IMG/VR virus record: IMGVR_UViG_3300008448_011250
Coordinates: 22,600 to 86,599 of that record
Reading direction: 5' to 3' (one strand)
DNA from: a virus
DNA: 64,000 nucleotides
Part shown: one piece after another, positions 26,793-35,656 of the stretch
Layout of the letters: each line of letters starts with the position of its first letter
Position numbering within the stretch: the stretch's first letter is position 1
Notes under the pieces: generated by a model
Databases searched by the model: none
Seen by the model: only the letters and a program-made list of their open reading frames with translations
Told to the model about the DNA's origin: nothing
Made by a program: the position numbers and the translations under genes

Positions 26793-27013
26793 GTAAATTA
26801 ACCGCACCAGGAATTAAGCCAACAGATATGCAACCAATTATCTGTAAAGAATGTGACGGAATGTATTTTCGTCAAGTAATGGCAATTAACAAAGTATCAA
26901 AACTATTAACGGGTTCTGATAAAGACACAATGGTTCCAATACCAGTATTTAGATGTGATGATTGCGGAGCTATTCCAGAAGAGTTTCAACCAATTAAAAC
27001 GAAACTTAAATAA
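26789..27013 (+). CDS. Small zinc-ribbon protein
   Basis: A 74-residue protein with two Cys pairs, CKECDG (~19-24) and CDDCGA (~51-56), a typical zinc ribbon. It opens MSKLTAPGIKPTDM. It is embedded between the two clamp-loader genes with 1-4 base overlaps, so it is expressed with the replisome. A nucleic-acid or protein-binding role is possible; the function is not known. Confidence 0.65.
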   Translation: MSKLTAPGIKPTDMQPIICKECDGMYFRQVMAINKVSKLLTGSDKDTMVPIPVFRCDDCGAIPEEFQPIKTKLK

Positions 27014-27228
27014 TGTCAGTACAATATCACAAAAGCACGGTTAGCATTGTATTTAAAACATCGAATAGAAGCAATGCTAAAACTAAAATGAAAACATTTC
27101 GCAATAAAACAATAGATGACATTTTAGATGCAAAACGTATTATCGGAGTTCCAGATAATGCGGTGATAATTGAATTAGGAATAGGTAAACAATTGGAACA
27201 ACAATATCGTAACAAATATAAACTATAA
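27013..27228 (+). CDS. Unknown basic 71-residue protein
   Basis: A lysine/arginine-rich small protein (KTSNRSNAKTKMKTFRNK near the N-terminus, then IIGVPDNAVIIELGIG). Its ATG overlaps the zinc-ribbon stop and it ends 3 bases before the clamp-loader small subunit. No recognised domain; it may bind nucleic acid given its charge. Confidence 0.5.
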   Translation: MSVQYHKSTVSIVFKTSNRSNAKTKMKTFRNKTIDDILDAKRIIGVPDNAVIIELGIGKQLEQQYRNKYKL

Positions 27229-27231
27229 TAA

Positions 27232-27681
27232 ATGGCAGAAGAAAAAAAGGGTGCAACAATTTTTGATTTCATTAATGGCGTAACTGACAAGAAAAAAGAA
27301 TGGTCTAAATGGTCTGAAACGGATCAAAAGAAATTTACTCCATTTATTGTTAATCGTTGGTTGTCAATGCGTATGGAATTAACAGAAATTGTTAATGAGT
27401 TTCAAACCTATACAATTGGCTTATTGCGTCCACAAGAAACGTATAGATTATACTATGAATTTCTTCCTGCAACTAAAGGATTTGCAAAATACATAAAAGG
27501 CAAATCAGAAGATAAGTATGAAAAGGATTTAGTTGCACAAATTGCCGAACATTATCAAGTATCCAAATCAGAAGCTACTGACTATATCGATTTAATGGAT
27601 AAGACTCAATGTGATAGAATTTTATCAATGTATGGTTATAGTGAAGGAGAAAAAAAGAAATTATTGAAAGGAATAAAATGA
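27232..27681 (+). CDS. Clamp loader small subunit, T4 gp62-like
   Basis: A 149-residue protein. TIFDFINGVTDKKKEW at the start and KFTPFIVNRWLSM (~40-52) resemble T4 gp62-type loader subunits, where a PF-VNR-LS segment is conserved; its position just after the gp44-like gene also fits. It should form the loader complex with the AAA+ subunit. Identification rests on this motif plus gene order. Confidence 0.7.
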   Translation: MAEEKKGATIFDFINGVTDKKKEWSKWSETDQKKFTPFIVNRWLSMRMELTEIVNEFQTYTIGLLRPQETYRLYYEFLPATKGFAKYIKGKSEDKYEKDLVAQIAEHYQVSKSEATDYIDLMDKTQCDRILSMYGYSEGEKKKLLKGIK

Positions 27682-27914
27682 CACAAACTGATGAAACTCG
27701 AATCATACCAGTACTGGATACAATTGTAGATTCAATTATAGATCGATTCATACAACGTTCCGTAATCGGAAAAGCAAAATATGGAACTGATATGGATCGC
27801 ACAGACCTTTCACTTAAAGAATGGTTACAACATAGCATTGAAGAAAAATTAGATGATATTCTTTATATGCAACGTGCATTAAAGGAGATAGAAAAGTTGG
27901 AATCTGATAAATAA
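27678..27914 (+). CDS. Small helical protein, possibly MazG/DUF5664-like
   Basis: A 78-residue all-helical protein. KYGTDMDRTDLSLKEWLQH followed by the acidic helix EEKLDDILYM resembles small phage proteins related to all-alpha NTP pyrophosphohydrolases, where the acidic residues bind magnesium. The family placement is tentative. It overlaps the gp62-like gene by 4 bases and is the last gene before a class II box. Confidence 0.5.
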   Translation: MTQTDETRIIPVLDTIVDSIIDRFIQRSVIGKAKYGTDMDRTDLSLKEWLQHSIEEKLDDILYMQRALKEIEKLESDK

Positions 27915-27926
27915 TTTTTTTTCTGA

Positions 27927-27934
27927 TATTTATT
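27927..27934 (+). promoter_or_regulatory. Class II TATTTATW box
   Basis: TATTTATT after a stop codon and a T-run, 16 bases before the ATG at 27951 (weak TAGGT ribosome site). Precedes the second gene carrying the LAENMRRFGTKNL leader. Confidence 0.45.
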
Positions 27935-27950
27935 TAAAAATAGGTAAAAT

Positions 27951-28385
27951 ATGAAAAAAAATACATTAGCAGAAAATATGCGTAGATTCGGCACTAAGAA
28001 TTTACATGAAACTAATTTCACTTTAACTGATCTGGAAAATAAATTAGGATTTGATTCAGGTGCTAACCGAGATCCAAAAACAGGCAATTTAAGAGATACT
28101 GATTCAAATAATAACGGATATCCAGATGATACCGAAGGATCTGCTAATAAGCAAATGATTTTATTTTCTGGTACTAATAAGTTCATGGATAGAGTTGCTA
28201 TTAATGTATTTAACAGATATGGCTTCGATAAAACTTCGATTAACCGATCATATGATCCAAACGAAGGTATTGTTGAATTTAAAGTAACTATTTCAGATGA
28301 AATTGCAGATAAAATTAGTGATGAATTAGAACGAGCAGATAGAGACCGCGGCGAATATGGTGGCTACATTGTAGTTGAACAATAA
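27951..28385 (+). CDS. Candidate packaged internal protein with LxE leader (second copy of leader)
   Basis: A 144-residue protein. Residues 1-20 (LAENMRRFGTKNLHE after MKKNT) repeat the leader of the gene at 7666 and end in L-x-E. The body contains an EF-hand-like, Asp/Asn-rich stretch (RDTDSNNNGYPDDTEG, ~46-61) and a C-terminal beta/alpha region. The leader could be removed by a prohead protease. It has its own class II box before and a terminator after it, so it forms a single-gene late unit. Confidence 0.6.
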   Translation: MKKNTLAENMRRFGTKNLHETNFTLTDLENKLGFDSGANRDPKTGNLRDTDSNNNGYPDDTEGSANKQMILFSGTNKFMDRVAINVFNRYGFDKTSINRSYDPNEGIVEFKVTISDEIADKISDELERADRDRGEYGGYIVVEQ

Positions 28386-28400
28386 AAAAATTAGTATAAG

Positions 28401-28428
28401 GTGCTAGCAGAAATGTTAGCACTTTTTT
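28401..28428 (+). terminator. Rho-independent terminator
   Basis: GTGCTAGC (28401-28408) pairs with GTTAGCAC (28415-28422; one G-T wobble) over a 6-base loop, followed by TTTTTT. It ends the transcript of the 27951 gene and isolates the next class I promoter. Confidence 0.85.
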
Positions 28429-28437
28429 ACTATCCGG

Positions 28438-28466
28438 TTGGTATATAGTGATATTTTTCATATATT
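28438..28466 (+). promoter_or_regulatory. Class I promoter before the nuclease gene
   Basis: TTGGTA (28438-28443), 17-base spacer, TATATT (28461-28466), then 6 bases to the ATG at 28473 with no Shine-Dalgarno; a leaderless start is predicted. Confidence 0.6.
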
Positions 28467-28472
28467 AATAGT

Positions 28473-29429
28473 ATGAAATCCGGAAACTATCTTTCACCGA
28501 TATATCGTTTATCTCAACGAGATTCAACGACAGTTCCAAGAAAAATATCTTATTCGCAGTGGTCAATGTATGAACGTTGTCCACTTTCTTGGAAATTAGC
28601 TTACATTGATGGATTAGCTCCATTCACATCTTCAATTGATACATGTTTCGGAACAGCATTTCACGAAACATTTCAATATTTCTTAACGGTTATGTATACC
28701 GAATCAGTTAAGAAAGCAGAAGCAATAAATTTTAGAGACATATTAACGGCAAAGCTCAAAGAAGAATATTCACGATGTGTTGCTGAAAATAATGGTGAAC
28801 ATTTTTCAAATCCATTACAATTAGCAGAATACCTTGAAGATGGCGTTGCAATATTGAATTGGTTTATGAAACGACGCTCACAATACTTTTCATCTAAGAA
28901 TTGGGAATTGGCAGGCATCGAAATGGAATTGTGTGTACAAGCTTCAGACGAAAATCCTTCAGTATATTGGTATGGATTTATGGATGTTGTTATGCGACAT
29001 GTTCCTAGCGGTAAAATATACATATATGACATTAAAACAAGTCGTAATGGTTGGAATCAAAATGCAAAATCAGATTCACTTAAATTAGCTCAGCTTATTA
29101 CATATAAAAATTATTTTGCAAAACAATATGGTATTCCTAAAGAAAACATTGAAGTTGAATTCTTTGTGGTTAAACGCAAAATAATGGAAGAGTCAATGTT
29201 TCCTCAGAAACGCATACAAAACATCAAACCTGCTGCAGGTAGTGTAACACAAAAGCGTGTTCAACGTAGCATTGATTTGTTTATTGAACATTGCTTTGAT
29301 GCAGAAGGCAACAAATTAGCAGATAAAACATATTTAGCAGTAGCCGGCAAAGGTTCTGCAAATTGTAAGTATTGTCCATTTAAAACTGATTACGAACGAT
29401 GTCCGAAAGCGAACAGAATAAAAGAATAA
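28473..29429 (+). CDS. PD-(D/E)XK exonuclease with probable iron-sulfur cluster
   Basis: A 318-residue RecB/Cas4/AddB-type nuclease. Motifs: YSQWSMYERCPLSW (~24-37), FGTAFHETF (His in motif I, ~56-64), WYGFMDVVM (Asp, ~167-175), IYIYDIKTS (the D-x-K core, ~183-191) and QLITYKNYF (Q-x3-Y, ~207-215). One N-terminal Cys (in ERCP) plus CKYC and a later RCP near the C-terminus give the four-cysteine arrangement of iron-staple nucleases. It probably processes DNA ends in recombination or replication. Start placed just after a -10 box. Confidence 0.85.
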   Translation: MKSGNYLSPIYRLSQRDSTTVPRKISYSQWSMYERCPLSWKLAYIDGLAPFTSSIDTCFGTAFHETFQYFLTVMYTESVKKAEAINFRDILTAKLKEEYSRCVAENNGEHFSNPLQLAEYLEDGVAILNWFMKRRSQYFSSKNWELAGIEMELCVQASDENPSVYWYGFMDVVMRHVPSGKIYIYDIKTSRNGWNQNAKSDSLKLAQLITYKNYFAKQYGIPKENIEVEFFVVKRKIMEESMFPQKRIQNIKPAAGSVTQKRVQRSIDLFIEHCFDAEGNKLADKTYLAVAGKGSANCKYCPFKTDYERCPKANRIKE

Positions 29430-29641
29430 AGTATTTGCATGAACATGTTTATGTTTATCAATTCGATATTGAAAATCACCCAACATGGGGTGGTAAGCGT
29501 TGGACTACAATGGAATATGCTCTTTGCACTAACATTGATGATCCAAACCACAAAGAAAATAAAAAGCTATTAGAATCCATGCTCAGACTAGTATATGGAT
29601 ATTATCCAAAAGGTGTTAAATTCATAAAGGAACGAGTATGA
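29399..29641 (+). CDS. Unknown 80-residue protein
   Basis: Overlaps the nuclease gene by 31 bases and the next gene by 4 bases. The protein is hydrophilic (MSESEQNKRIKYLHEH, then WGGKRWTTMEYAL) without a recognised domain. Because no nearer ATG exists, this start is used; a TTG at 29435 is an alternative. Confidence 0.5.
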   Translation: MSESEQNKRIKYLHEHVYVYQFDIENHPTWGGKRWTTMEYALCTNIDDPNHKENKKLLESMLRLVYGYYPKGVKFIKERV

Positions 29642-30042
29642 CCCGAGTTGCAGTAGTAGGCAATACAAATTGGCAAAATAAACGCAAAGTACAGGATACA
29701 CTTCAAATGCTTAAACGTAAGTTTGGAGAAGAGTTAACAGTAGTTGGCGCCGGGGGAACTGAAGGTGCTAATAGTATGGTTAGAAAATATACATTAGAAT
29801 TTTCAATACGTTATGAAGAATACAATCCTAGTTTTTCCGGATACAACATGTACTCCGCTATGCCAGAATCTTATTATGGAAAACCTTATCATTTTAGTCA
29901 ACTTCATCATCGCATGAAATTGATTGCTGAACGTTGCGATTACATGATGATATTAACCAATGAAATGCAACTTGATCCGGTGTTGCAAACAGCTTGGTCT
30001 AAGACAAAAAAACTTAATAAACCGGTTGTTATTTTAGGATAG
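29638..30042 (+). CDS. SLOG/DUF2493-like nucleotide-binding protein
   Basis: A 134-residue Rossmann-like protein. RVAVVGNTNWQNKRKVQDTL (~3-22), VVGAGGTEGANSMVRKY (~35-51) and a C-terminal ERCDYMMILT strand follow the SLOG superfamily, whose members bind nucleotide-derived ligands. The specific role is unknown. It ends the nuclease operon, before the class II box of the glycan cluster. Confidence 0.6.
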   Translation: MTRVAVVGNTNWQNKRKVQDTLQMLKRKFGEELTVVGAGGTEGANSMVRKYTLEFSIRYEEYNPSFSGYNMYSAMPESYYGKPYHFSQLHHRMKLIAERCDYMMILTNEMQLDPVLQTAWSKTKKLNKPVVILG

Positions 30043-30044
30043 TA

Positions 30045-30052
30045 TATTTATA
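30045..30052 (+). promoter_or_regulatory. Class II TATTTATW box before the glycan cluster
   Basis: TATTTATA, 21 bases before the ATG at 30074, with AAAGGA (30063-30068) as Shine-Dalgarno. It is the only strong box near the head of the 30-32.8 kb segment. Confidence 0.5.
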
Positions 30053-30073
30053 TTAAAGTTATAAAGGAATAGA

Positions 30074-31561
30074 ATGGAATTACCAAAGTTACAAAAGATT
30101 GATCCTAACAAACCTAAGAAAAAGAAAATCTTATTGTTAGCAGATGATTTTCGCTTACCATCAGGTATCGGAACAATCAGTAAAGAAATTATTTTTAATA
30201 CAATTCATCACTATGATTGGGTTCAATTAGGTGCTGCACTAAATCATCCTGATGCTGGTAAAGCATATGATTTGTCCGAAGATGTTCGCAGAGAAACAGG
30301 AGTTGAAGATGCTTCAGTTAAATTAATTCCATATAATGGTTATGGTGATAGAAACATTTTGTTTGCATTGCTAAATCAAGAAAAGCCAGATGCAATCTTT
30401 CACTTTACAGATCCTAGATATTGGACATGGTTGTATGCATTAGAACATGAAATTAAAACTACATATGCAACGCCAATTATTTATTATTCAATTTGGGATG
30501 ATTTACCATATCCAATGTGGAACGCCCCTTTTTATGCAAGTTGCGATTTAATCATAGGCATTAGTAAGCAATCCGATAATATCCATAGAGAAGTGCTTAA
30601 ACAGAACGGATTTAAGGTTGTAGATTATGATGAATCTGATGAACTTTGTGCCGAAGTTAGTTCAGATGAAATCATTACAGGTTTTGTTCCTCACGGATTA
30701 AATCATAATACGTTTAAACCTTTAGACGCCAAAGATCCGGTGTTGGTTGATATGCACAAAAAAATCAAAACGGATAATGGAGTAGATTTTGTAGTATTTT
30801 GGAATAATCGAAATATTCGAAGAAAACAACCAGGAGATGTAATTTTAGCATTCAAAACATTCGTTGATGGATTGCCAGAAGCCAAACGTCAAACAGTTGC
30901 ATTATTAATGCATACTCAGATAGTAGACGATAATGGAACAGATTTACGTGCAGTATGGAAAGCAGTATGTCCTGATTATAAAGTATTATTTTCGGAGGCA
31001 AAACTAAACACGCCGGAATTGAATGCAATGTATAACGTAGCAGATGTTGTAGTTAATATTGGATCAAATGAAGGTTGGGGACTAAGTTCAACTGAGGCAA
31101 TTTTATCCGGAACGCCTATCATTAATAATGTTACTGGTGGATTACAAGATCAATGTGGCTTTGTAGACGAAAATGATGAATGGATACGTTTTAATGGTGA
31201 ATTTGCAACTAATCATGCTGGTAAGTATAAATTACATGGAGTTTGGGCTAAACCAGTATTTCCTAGTAATAGAAGCTTACAAGGATCTCCGCAAACACCT
31301 TATATCTTTGATGATCGTGTTCGATTTGAAGATGTAGCCGATGCAATTGCATATTGGTATGACACACCAGAAACCCTTCGTTCAGAAATGGGACAATCAG
31401 GAAGAGAATGGGCGTTAAAAAATGGATTAACGGCACAACAAATGGGGCAGAAAATGATTTGGATGATTGATTATTTATTTGAATCAAAACAAGTAATTAG
31501 AAAGCGATACACATTAACACCAGTTACAGAAACAAAATACGAAAAAATAGGAATAGTATGA
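30074..31561 (+). CDS. Glycosyltransferase, GT4 type
   Basis: A 495-residue GT-B enzyme, first gene of the glycan cluster. KILLLADDFRLPSGIGTISK (~18-37) is the N-terminal acceptor domain; the second half has SNEGWGLSSTEAILSGTPII (~330-349), the GT4 E-x7-E donor site. It also carries an N-terminal tag MELPKLQK which recurs at the C-terminus of the next protein. It overlaps the following gene by 4 bases. Donor and acceptor sugars cannot be read from the sequence. Confidence 0.85.
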   Translation: MELPKLQKIDPNKPKKKKILLLADDFRLPSGIGTISKEIIFNTIHHYDWVQLGAALNHPDAGKAYDLSEDVRRETGVEDASVKLIPYNGYGDRNILFALLNQEKPDAIFHFTDPRYWTWLYALEHEIKTTYATPIIYYSIWDDLPYPMWNAPFYASCDLIIGISKQSDNIHREVLKQNGFKVVDYDESDELCAEVSSDEIITGFVPHGLNHNTFKPLDAKDPVLVDMHKKIKTDNGVDFVVFWNNRNIRRKQPGDVILAFKTFVDGLPEAKRQTVALLMHTQIVDDNGTDLRAVWKAVCPDYKVLFSEAKLNTPELNAMYNVADVVVNIGSNEGWGLSSTEAILSGTPIINNVTGGLQDQCGFVDENDEWIRFNGEFATNHAGKYKLHGVWAKPVFPSNRSLQGSPQTPYIFDDRVRFEDVADAIAYWYDTPETLRSEMGQSGREWALKNGLTAQQMGQKMIWMIDYLFESKQVIRKRYTLTPVTETKYEKIGIV

Positions 31562-32817
31562 GAACAGCGGTTATATCATCACCAGTAGCAACACAATCAG
31601 GTTACGGACACCACGCACGAGAAGTAATTAAACAATTTATAGATAAACGAGGCGAAGAGTGGGACATTAAATTACTTTCAATGCCATGGGGACATACTCC
31701 ATTTACATATCCTATTCCGTTTGATTGGCAAAGCAGATTTGTTCCGCTTCCATTAACAGCACAGCCAGACATCTGGGTTCAAATTACAGTACCAAATGAA
31801 TTTCAACCTATAGGTAAATACAATATTGGTGTAACAGCAGGAACTGAAGGAGACGTTTGTCCTGCAGAATGGATTGATAAGATCAATCAAATGCAAGTTA
31901 CTATAGTTCCTAGCGAATTTACTAAATCAGTATTCGAAACAACAGCAAAGAATGCTGGAAAGTCGATTACAACTAGTTTACAAGTAGTTCCAGAATATTT
32001 TGATGACAAAATATATGACAATAAAAATGTAACCGTTAAAGTTGCTGGATTAGATGATATTAAAGAATCTGCAGCATTTTTAAGTGTCGGACATTGGTTG
32101 CAAGGTCAATTGGGGGAAGATCGTAAAAACATCGGGGGACTAGTGCATTGTTTCTTCAATACATATAAAAACAAGAAAGATGCTCCTGCGTTGATACTAA
32201 AAACAAGCGGAGCAACATATTCGGTAACAGATCGAAAAGAAATTGAAAATAGAATCAATCAAGTTCGAGATTTATTTCCAAATGTAAAACTTCCTAGTAT
32301 ATACTTATTACATGGTGATTTAACAAATGCAGAAATGAATGCATTATACAATCACACTAAAGTAAAAGCAATGATATCATTTACTAAATCTGAAGGATTC
32401 GGACGACCATTGTTAGAATTTGCTACAACAGGTAAGCCAATCATTGCCCCACATTACTCCGGGCCTGCAGACTTCTTAAAAAAAGATTTTATGTGTGCCC
32501 TGCCAGGAGCATTAACTCCAATTCATCCATCTGCGCAAAATGAATTTTTAATTGCAGACGCAAAATGGTTTACGATAGATTATGGGTATGCTGGGAAAAT
32601 GATGCAAGAAGTATTGAAAAATTATAAAACATTTAAAGATTTAGCAACTCGTCAAAGATACTTTGTAAATACTAATTTTACAGAAACTGCAGTAGCTAAA
32701 CGTTATGATGAAGTATTGCAAATCATTGATGATGGCGTAAATAAAATTCCGAAAGCAGTTGAATTAAAATTACCGCAGTTACAAAAAGTAGAATTACCTA
32801 AGCTTCAAAAGGTTTGA
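31558..32817 (+). CDS. Glycosyltransferase, GT4-like
   Basis: A 419-residue GT-B enzyme. The start RTAVISSPVATQSGYGHHAR (~2-21) is typical of GT4 N-domains and TKSEGFGRPLLEFATTGKPI (~278-297) is the donor-site E-x7-E. Its C-terminus ends in two copies of a short motif, LPQLQKVELPKLQKV, which also opens the preceding GT. The downstream promoter's -35 overlaps its stop. Confidence 0.85.
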   Translation: MRTAVISSPVATQSGYGHHAREVIKQFIDKRGEEWDIKLLSMPWGHTPFTYPIPFDWQSRFVPLPLTAQPDIWVQITVPNEFQPIGKYNIGVTAGTEGDVCPAEWIDKINQMQVTIVPSEFTKSVFETTAKNAGKSITTSLQVVPEYFDDKIYDNKNVTVKVAGLDDIKESAAFLSVGHWLQGQLGEDRKNIGGLVHCFFNTYKNKKDAPALILKTSGATYSVTDRKEIENRINQVRDLFPNVKLPSIYLLHGDLTNAEMNALYNHTKVKAMISFTKSEGFGRPLLEFATTGKPIIAPHYSGPADFLKKDFMCALPGALTPIHPSAQNEFLIADAKWFTIDYGYAGKMMQEVLKNYKTFKDLATRQRYFVNTNFTETAVAKRYDEVLQIIDDGVNKIPKAVELKLPQLQKVELPKLQKV

Positions 32818-32841
32818 TAATAATCTAAATTTTAATATAAT
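32814..32841 (+). promoter_or_regulatory. Class I promoter inside the glycan cluster
   Basis: TTGATA (32814-32819), 16-base spacer, TATAAT (32836-32841), 5 bases before the ATG at 32847; no Shine-Dalgarno. It would allow separate, leaderless expression of the GT2/methyltransferase part. Confidence 0.6.
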
Positions 32842-32846
32842 ATAGT

Positions 32847-33467
32847 ATGACAATAACATATGCTATTACCGTTTGTAATGAATTTATAGAAATTCAACGA
32901 TTACTTGGTTTCTTGTTAAAACATAAACGTATACAAGATAATATTGTAGTTTTATATGATGAAGCAAATGGAGATCTAGAAATTGAAAATTTTTTGCGTT
33001 CGCATTCTGTTAATGCGGAATTTGCTTGGCATAAAGCAAAGTTTCAAGGACATTTTGCAGATTGGAAAAATCATTTAACTAAATTATGTACAGGAGATTA
33101 TATTTTTCAAATTGATGCCGATGAAATGATTGATGAGTATATATGCCGTCTCTTACCACAAGTATTAGAACACAATCAAGTAGATGTAATTCGTGTACCA
33201 AGAATCAATACGGTACAAGGTATGACACAAGATCATATGCAACAATGGGGCTGGAATGTTAATGAACATGGATGGATCAATTTTCCAGATTATCAATGGC
33301 GCGTTTATCGTAACGCACCACACATTAAATGGGAAAACAAAGTTCATGAAGTGTTAACTGGATATGAAACAATATCTCATTTACCAACTGATAAAGAATG
33401 GTGTCTATTGCATCCTAAAACAATTGAACGACAAGTAAAACAGAATTCATATTATGCAAATCTATAG
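32847..33467 (+). CDS. Glycosyltransferase, GT2-like
   Basis: A 206-residue GT-A enzyme. ITYAITVCNEFIEIQRLL (~2-19) is the nucleotide-binding start and FQIDADEMIDEY (~91-102) carries the metal-binding D-x-D. HGWINFPDYQWRVYRN and a late HEVLTGYE segment resemble small GT2 enzymes related to LPS core transferases. Soluble; leaderless start predicted; overlaps the next GT by 14 bases. Confidence 0.8.
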   Translation: MTITYAITVCNEFIEIQRLLGFLLKHKRIQDNIVVLYDEANGDLEIENFLRSHSVNAEFAWHKAKFQGHFADWKNHLTKLCTGDYIFQIDADEMIDEYICRLLPQVLEHNQVDVIRVPRINTVQGMTQDHMQQWGWNVNEHGWINFPDYQWRVYRNAPHIKWENKVHEVLTGYETISHLPTDKEWCLLHPKTIERQVKQNSYYANL

Positions 33468-34311
33468 TCCATTAACATTTTGTATATCTACGTTCAATAA
33501 TTTGCCATATTTGAAGATTGCTATTGATTCTGTTAGAAAAAATAGTTATTACAAATCGGCTCCATTTCTTATTCATGCAGAAAATTGTACAGATGGTACT
33601 AATGAATGGTTACAGGAAAACAAAGACACATACAATTTAACATTACTTATTGAACCTGAGAATGATGATATAAAGGGCATTGGCGGCGGAATGAATATTT
33701 GCGCCGAACATGTTGAAACTGACTATATCATGTTTCTCCATTCTGATTTTTATGTCACAAAAAATTGGGATAAAGCTTTGTTAGATATACATGAAAAATA
33801 TCCTACGGAAAAGTTATGGGTTAATTCACATCGTGTAGAGCCGAATATGTTTAATAATCCAACTAGTAGACCAGGTACAGTAATAGTTCCGCCTACAATG
33901 TTTGGTGCTTACTTTCATGATTTTAATTCTGAGTACTTTGATGCATGGGCTGAAGATTTTATTCGAATAAATAATGAAATTGAAATTCCAAAAGGAGAAG
34001 GAGTCTCTGGATTAGTTAAAAAATCAGTTTGGATCGAAGTTGGAGGCAATGATCCGAGATTTGCTCCTGCAAGTTGGGACGATATGGATTTATTCTTAAG
34101 AATGTTACAACATGGTGTAAGATTCATATTACCAGCTTCATCATTAGTATGGCATTTTGGTGCTAGAGGTAGTCATCGATTAGAAGAAAATAATGGACAA
34201 AGTTCCGAAAGGCAACGCATTGCAGAACATGAAAATGCACACAAATGGTTACAAAAATGGGGAGCGATGCCAGCGTTTGATGAGTATGGAATGATAAAAG
34301 GAATACAATGA
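33454..34311 (+). CDS. Glycosyltransferase, GT2
   Basis: A 285-residue GT-A enzyme: FCISTFNNLPYLKIAIDSV (~8-26), ENCTDGTNEWL, FLHSDFYVTKNWD (acidic D-x-D-like motif, ~93-105) and the acceptor-site ASWDDMDLFLRM (~207-218). Soluble, no membrane helix. Overlapping starts and stops tie it to its neighbours. Confidence 0.85.
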   Translation: MQIYSPLTFCISTFNNLPYLKIAIDSVRKNSYYKSAPFLIHAENCTDGTNEWLQENKDTYNLTLLIEPENDDIKGIGGGMNICAEHVETDYIMFLHSDFYVTKNWDKALLDIHEKYPTEKLWVNSHRVEPNMFNNPTSRPGTVIVPPTMFGAYFHDFNSEYFDAWAEDFIRINNEIEIPKGEGVSGLVKKSVWIEVGGNDPRFAPASWDDMDLFLRMLQHGVRFILPASSLVWHFGARGSHRLEENNGQSSERQRIAEHENAHKWLQKWGAMPAFDEYGMIKGIQ

Positions 34312-34994
34312 AAAATATACCTATAGTAATTTTAAACAGAGATCGTTTATATCCTTTAATTGATCAAGTTAATGTTTTAAAGAAAAAAGGATATCATAAT
34401 ATAACTATCATCGATAATCAATCAACATATCAACCTTTATTGGATTGGTATAAAGAAACCGGAATTGATGTTTTTTATAATGATGTGACTGAAAATTCGT
34501 GCCATGCTTTTAGAGATTTAGTAATGATGAATCATCCTAAATTTAAAGCTATTACATCTGATTGGTATGTATTCAATGACAGTGACATTATCCCTTTAGA
34601 TACAGTTCCAGATAATTTTATTGAAGATTTAATTGATTATGCAATTCGACACAACAAAACGAAAGTTGGAATGTCAATTAAAATTGATGACATAGATCTG
34701 TCATATCCATTGAATGCTTGGGTACATAGTTACGAATCAACTTATTGGACTAATGCAATTGTAGATGAAGATGTTGAATTATATCCACATCCAATTGATA
34801 CAACATTTGCAGTACATGCCCCGCATATCATTCCAACTTGGAGTAATGATACATTGCGAGCTGGCGAACCGTATATTGTTAAACATGCTCCATTCTATTA
34901 TGATCCAAACAATTTACCAGAAGATGAAAAGTATTATCTGATGCATATGAATAAACAAAGTAGTAATTGGTCAAGTAAAGTAGAAGTAAAATGA
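34308..34994 (+). CDS. Probable glycosyltransferase, GT-A fold
   Basis: A 228-residue protein: IPIVILNRDRLYPLIDQV (~4-21), TIIDNQSTYQPLLDWY and VFNDSDIIPLD (~88-98, D-x-D). It resembles short GT2-like enzymes that act on sugars. Coupled by ATGA overlaps on both sides. Confidence 0.7.
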   Translation: MKNIPIVILNRDRLYPLIDQVNVLKKKGYHNITIIDNQSTYQPLLDWYKETGIDVFYNDVTENSCHAFRDLVMMNHPKFKAITSDWYVFNDSDIIPLDTVPDNFIEDLIDYAIRHNKTKVGMSIKIDDIDLSYPLNAWVHSYESTYWTNAIVDEDVELYPHPIDTTFAVHAPHIIPTWSNDTLRAGEPYIVKHAPFYYDPNNLPEDEKYYLMHMNKQSSNWSSKVEVK

Positions 34995-35656
34995 TTCCAA
35001 TACATAAATTTGGTGTTGATTTTGTTATCACACCTTCCACTCCAGCATTAGATGATTTTTGGCAAAATGCATATCAAAACAATTGGGAAAATGAAACGTT
35101 TAATGATATATTACCAGCTCTAGATAAAAATAAAACATTTATTGATATAGGTGCATGGCAAGGTCCAATATCATTGGTAGCACAACAATATTCAAAACAA
35201 TGTTTATGTTTCGAACCCGATCCAGATGCATATAAGTATTTAGCAAAAAACATACAAGCAAATAACTTTAAAAACATACTGCATGAAAATGTAGCTGTGT
35301 CAGCAGAAGCAGTATTAAATCTAGGCGCCGATGAATTAGGCGGCGGTGTAACTAGTTTTACTAAATCTAATAATAGTATACAATGTCCTACAATATCAAT
35401 ACAACAGATATTTGAAAAATATAAATTAACACAGGATGATGTATCTGTAATTAAAATTGATGTTGAAGGTTATGAATGTGAACTATTGAAAGATCCTTTT
35501 TGGAAAACTTTAAATGTAAATTTACATATAAGTTTACATGGTTTATTTTTTCAAGACAAACAAAAATATTTTAATGATTTACGAGAATTCTTTGGAAGTG
35601 ATTATCAATTTTTAGAACATGCAGATACACAAGAAATCTTTATAAGGAAACGATGA
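34991..35656 (+). CDS. FkbM-family methyltransferase
   Basis: A 221-residue SAM-dependent methyltransferase. FIDIGAWQGPISLVAQQY (~50-67) is the SAM-binding glycine loop, CFEPDPDAYKYLAKNI (~75-90) the second motif and VIKIDVEGYECELL (~155-168) the FkbM signature. These O-methylate sugars or other small hydroxyl acceptors; here probably a glycan residue. ATGA overlaps on both sides. Confidence 0.85.
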   Translation: MIPIHKFGVDFVITPSTPALDDFWQNAYQNNWENETFNDILPALDKNKTFIDIGAWQGPISLVAQQYSKQCLCFEPDPDAYKYLAKNIQANNFKNILHENVAVSAEAVLNLGADELGGGVTSFTKSNNSIQCPTISIQQIFEKYKLTQDDVSVIKIDVEGYECELLKDPFWKTLNVNLHISLHGLFFQDKQKYFNDLREFFGSDYQFLEHADTQEIFIRKR

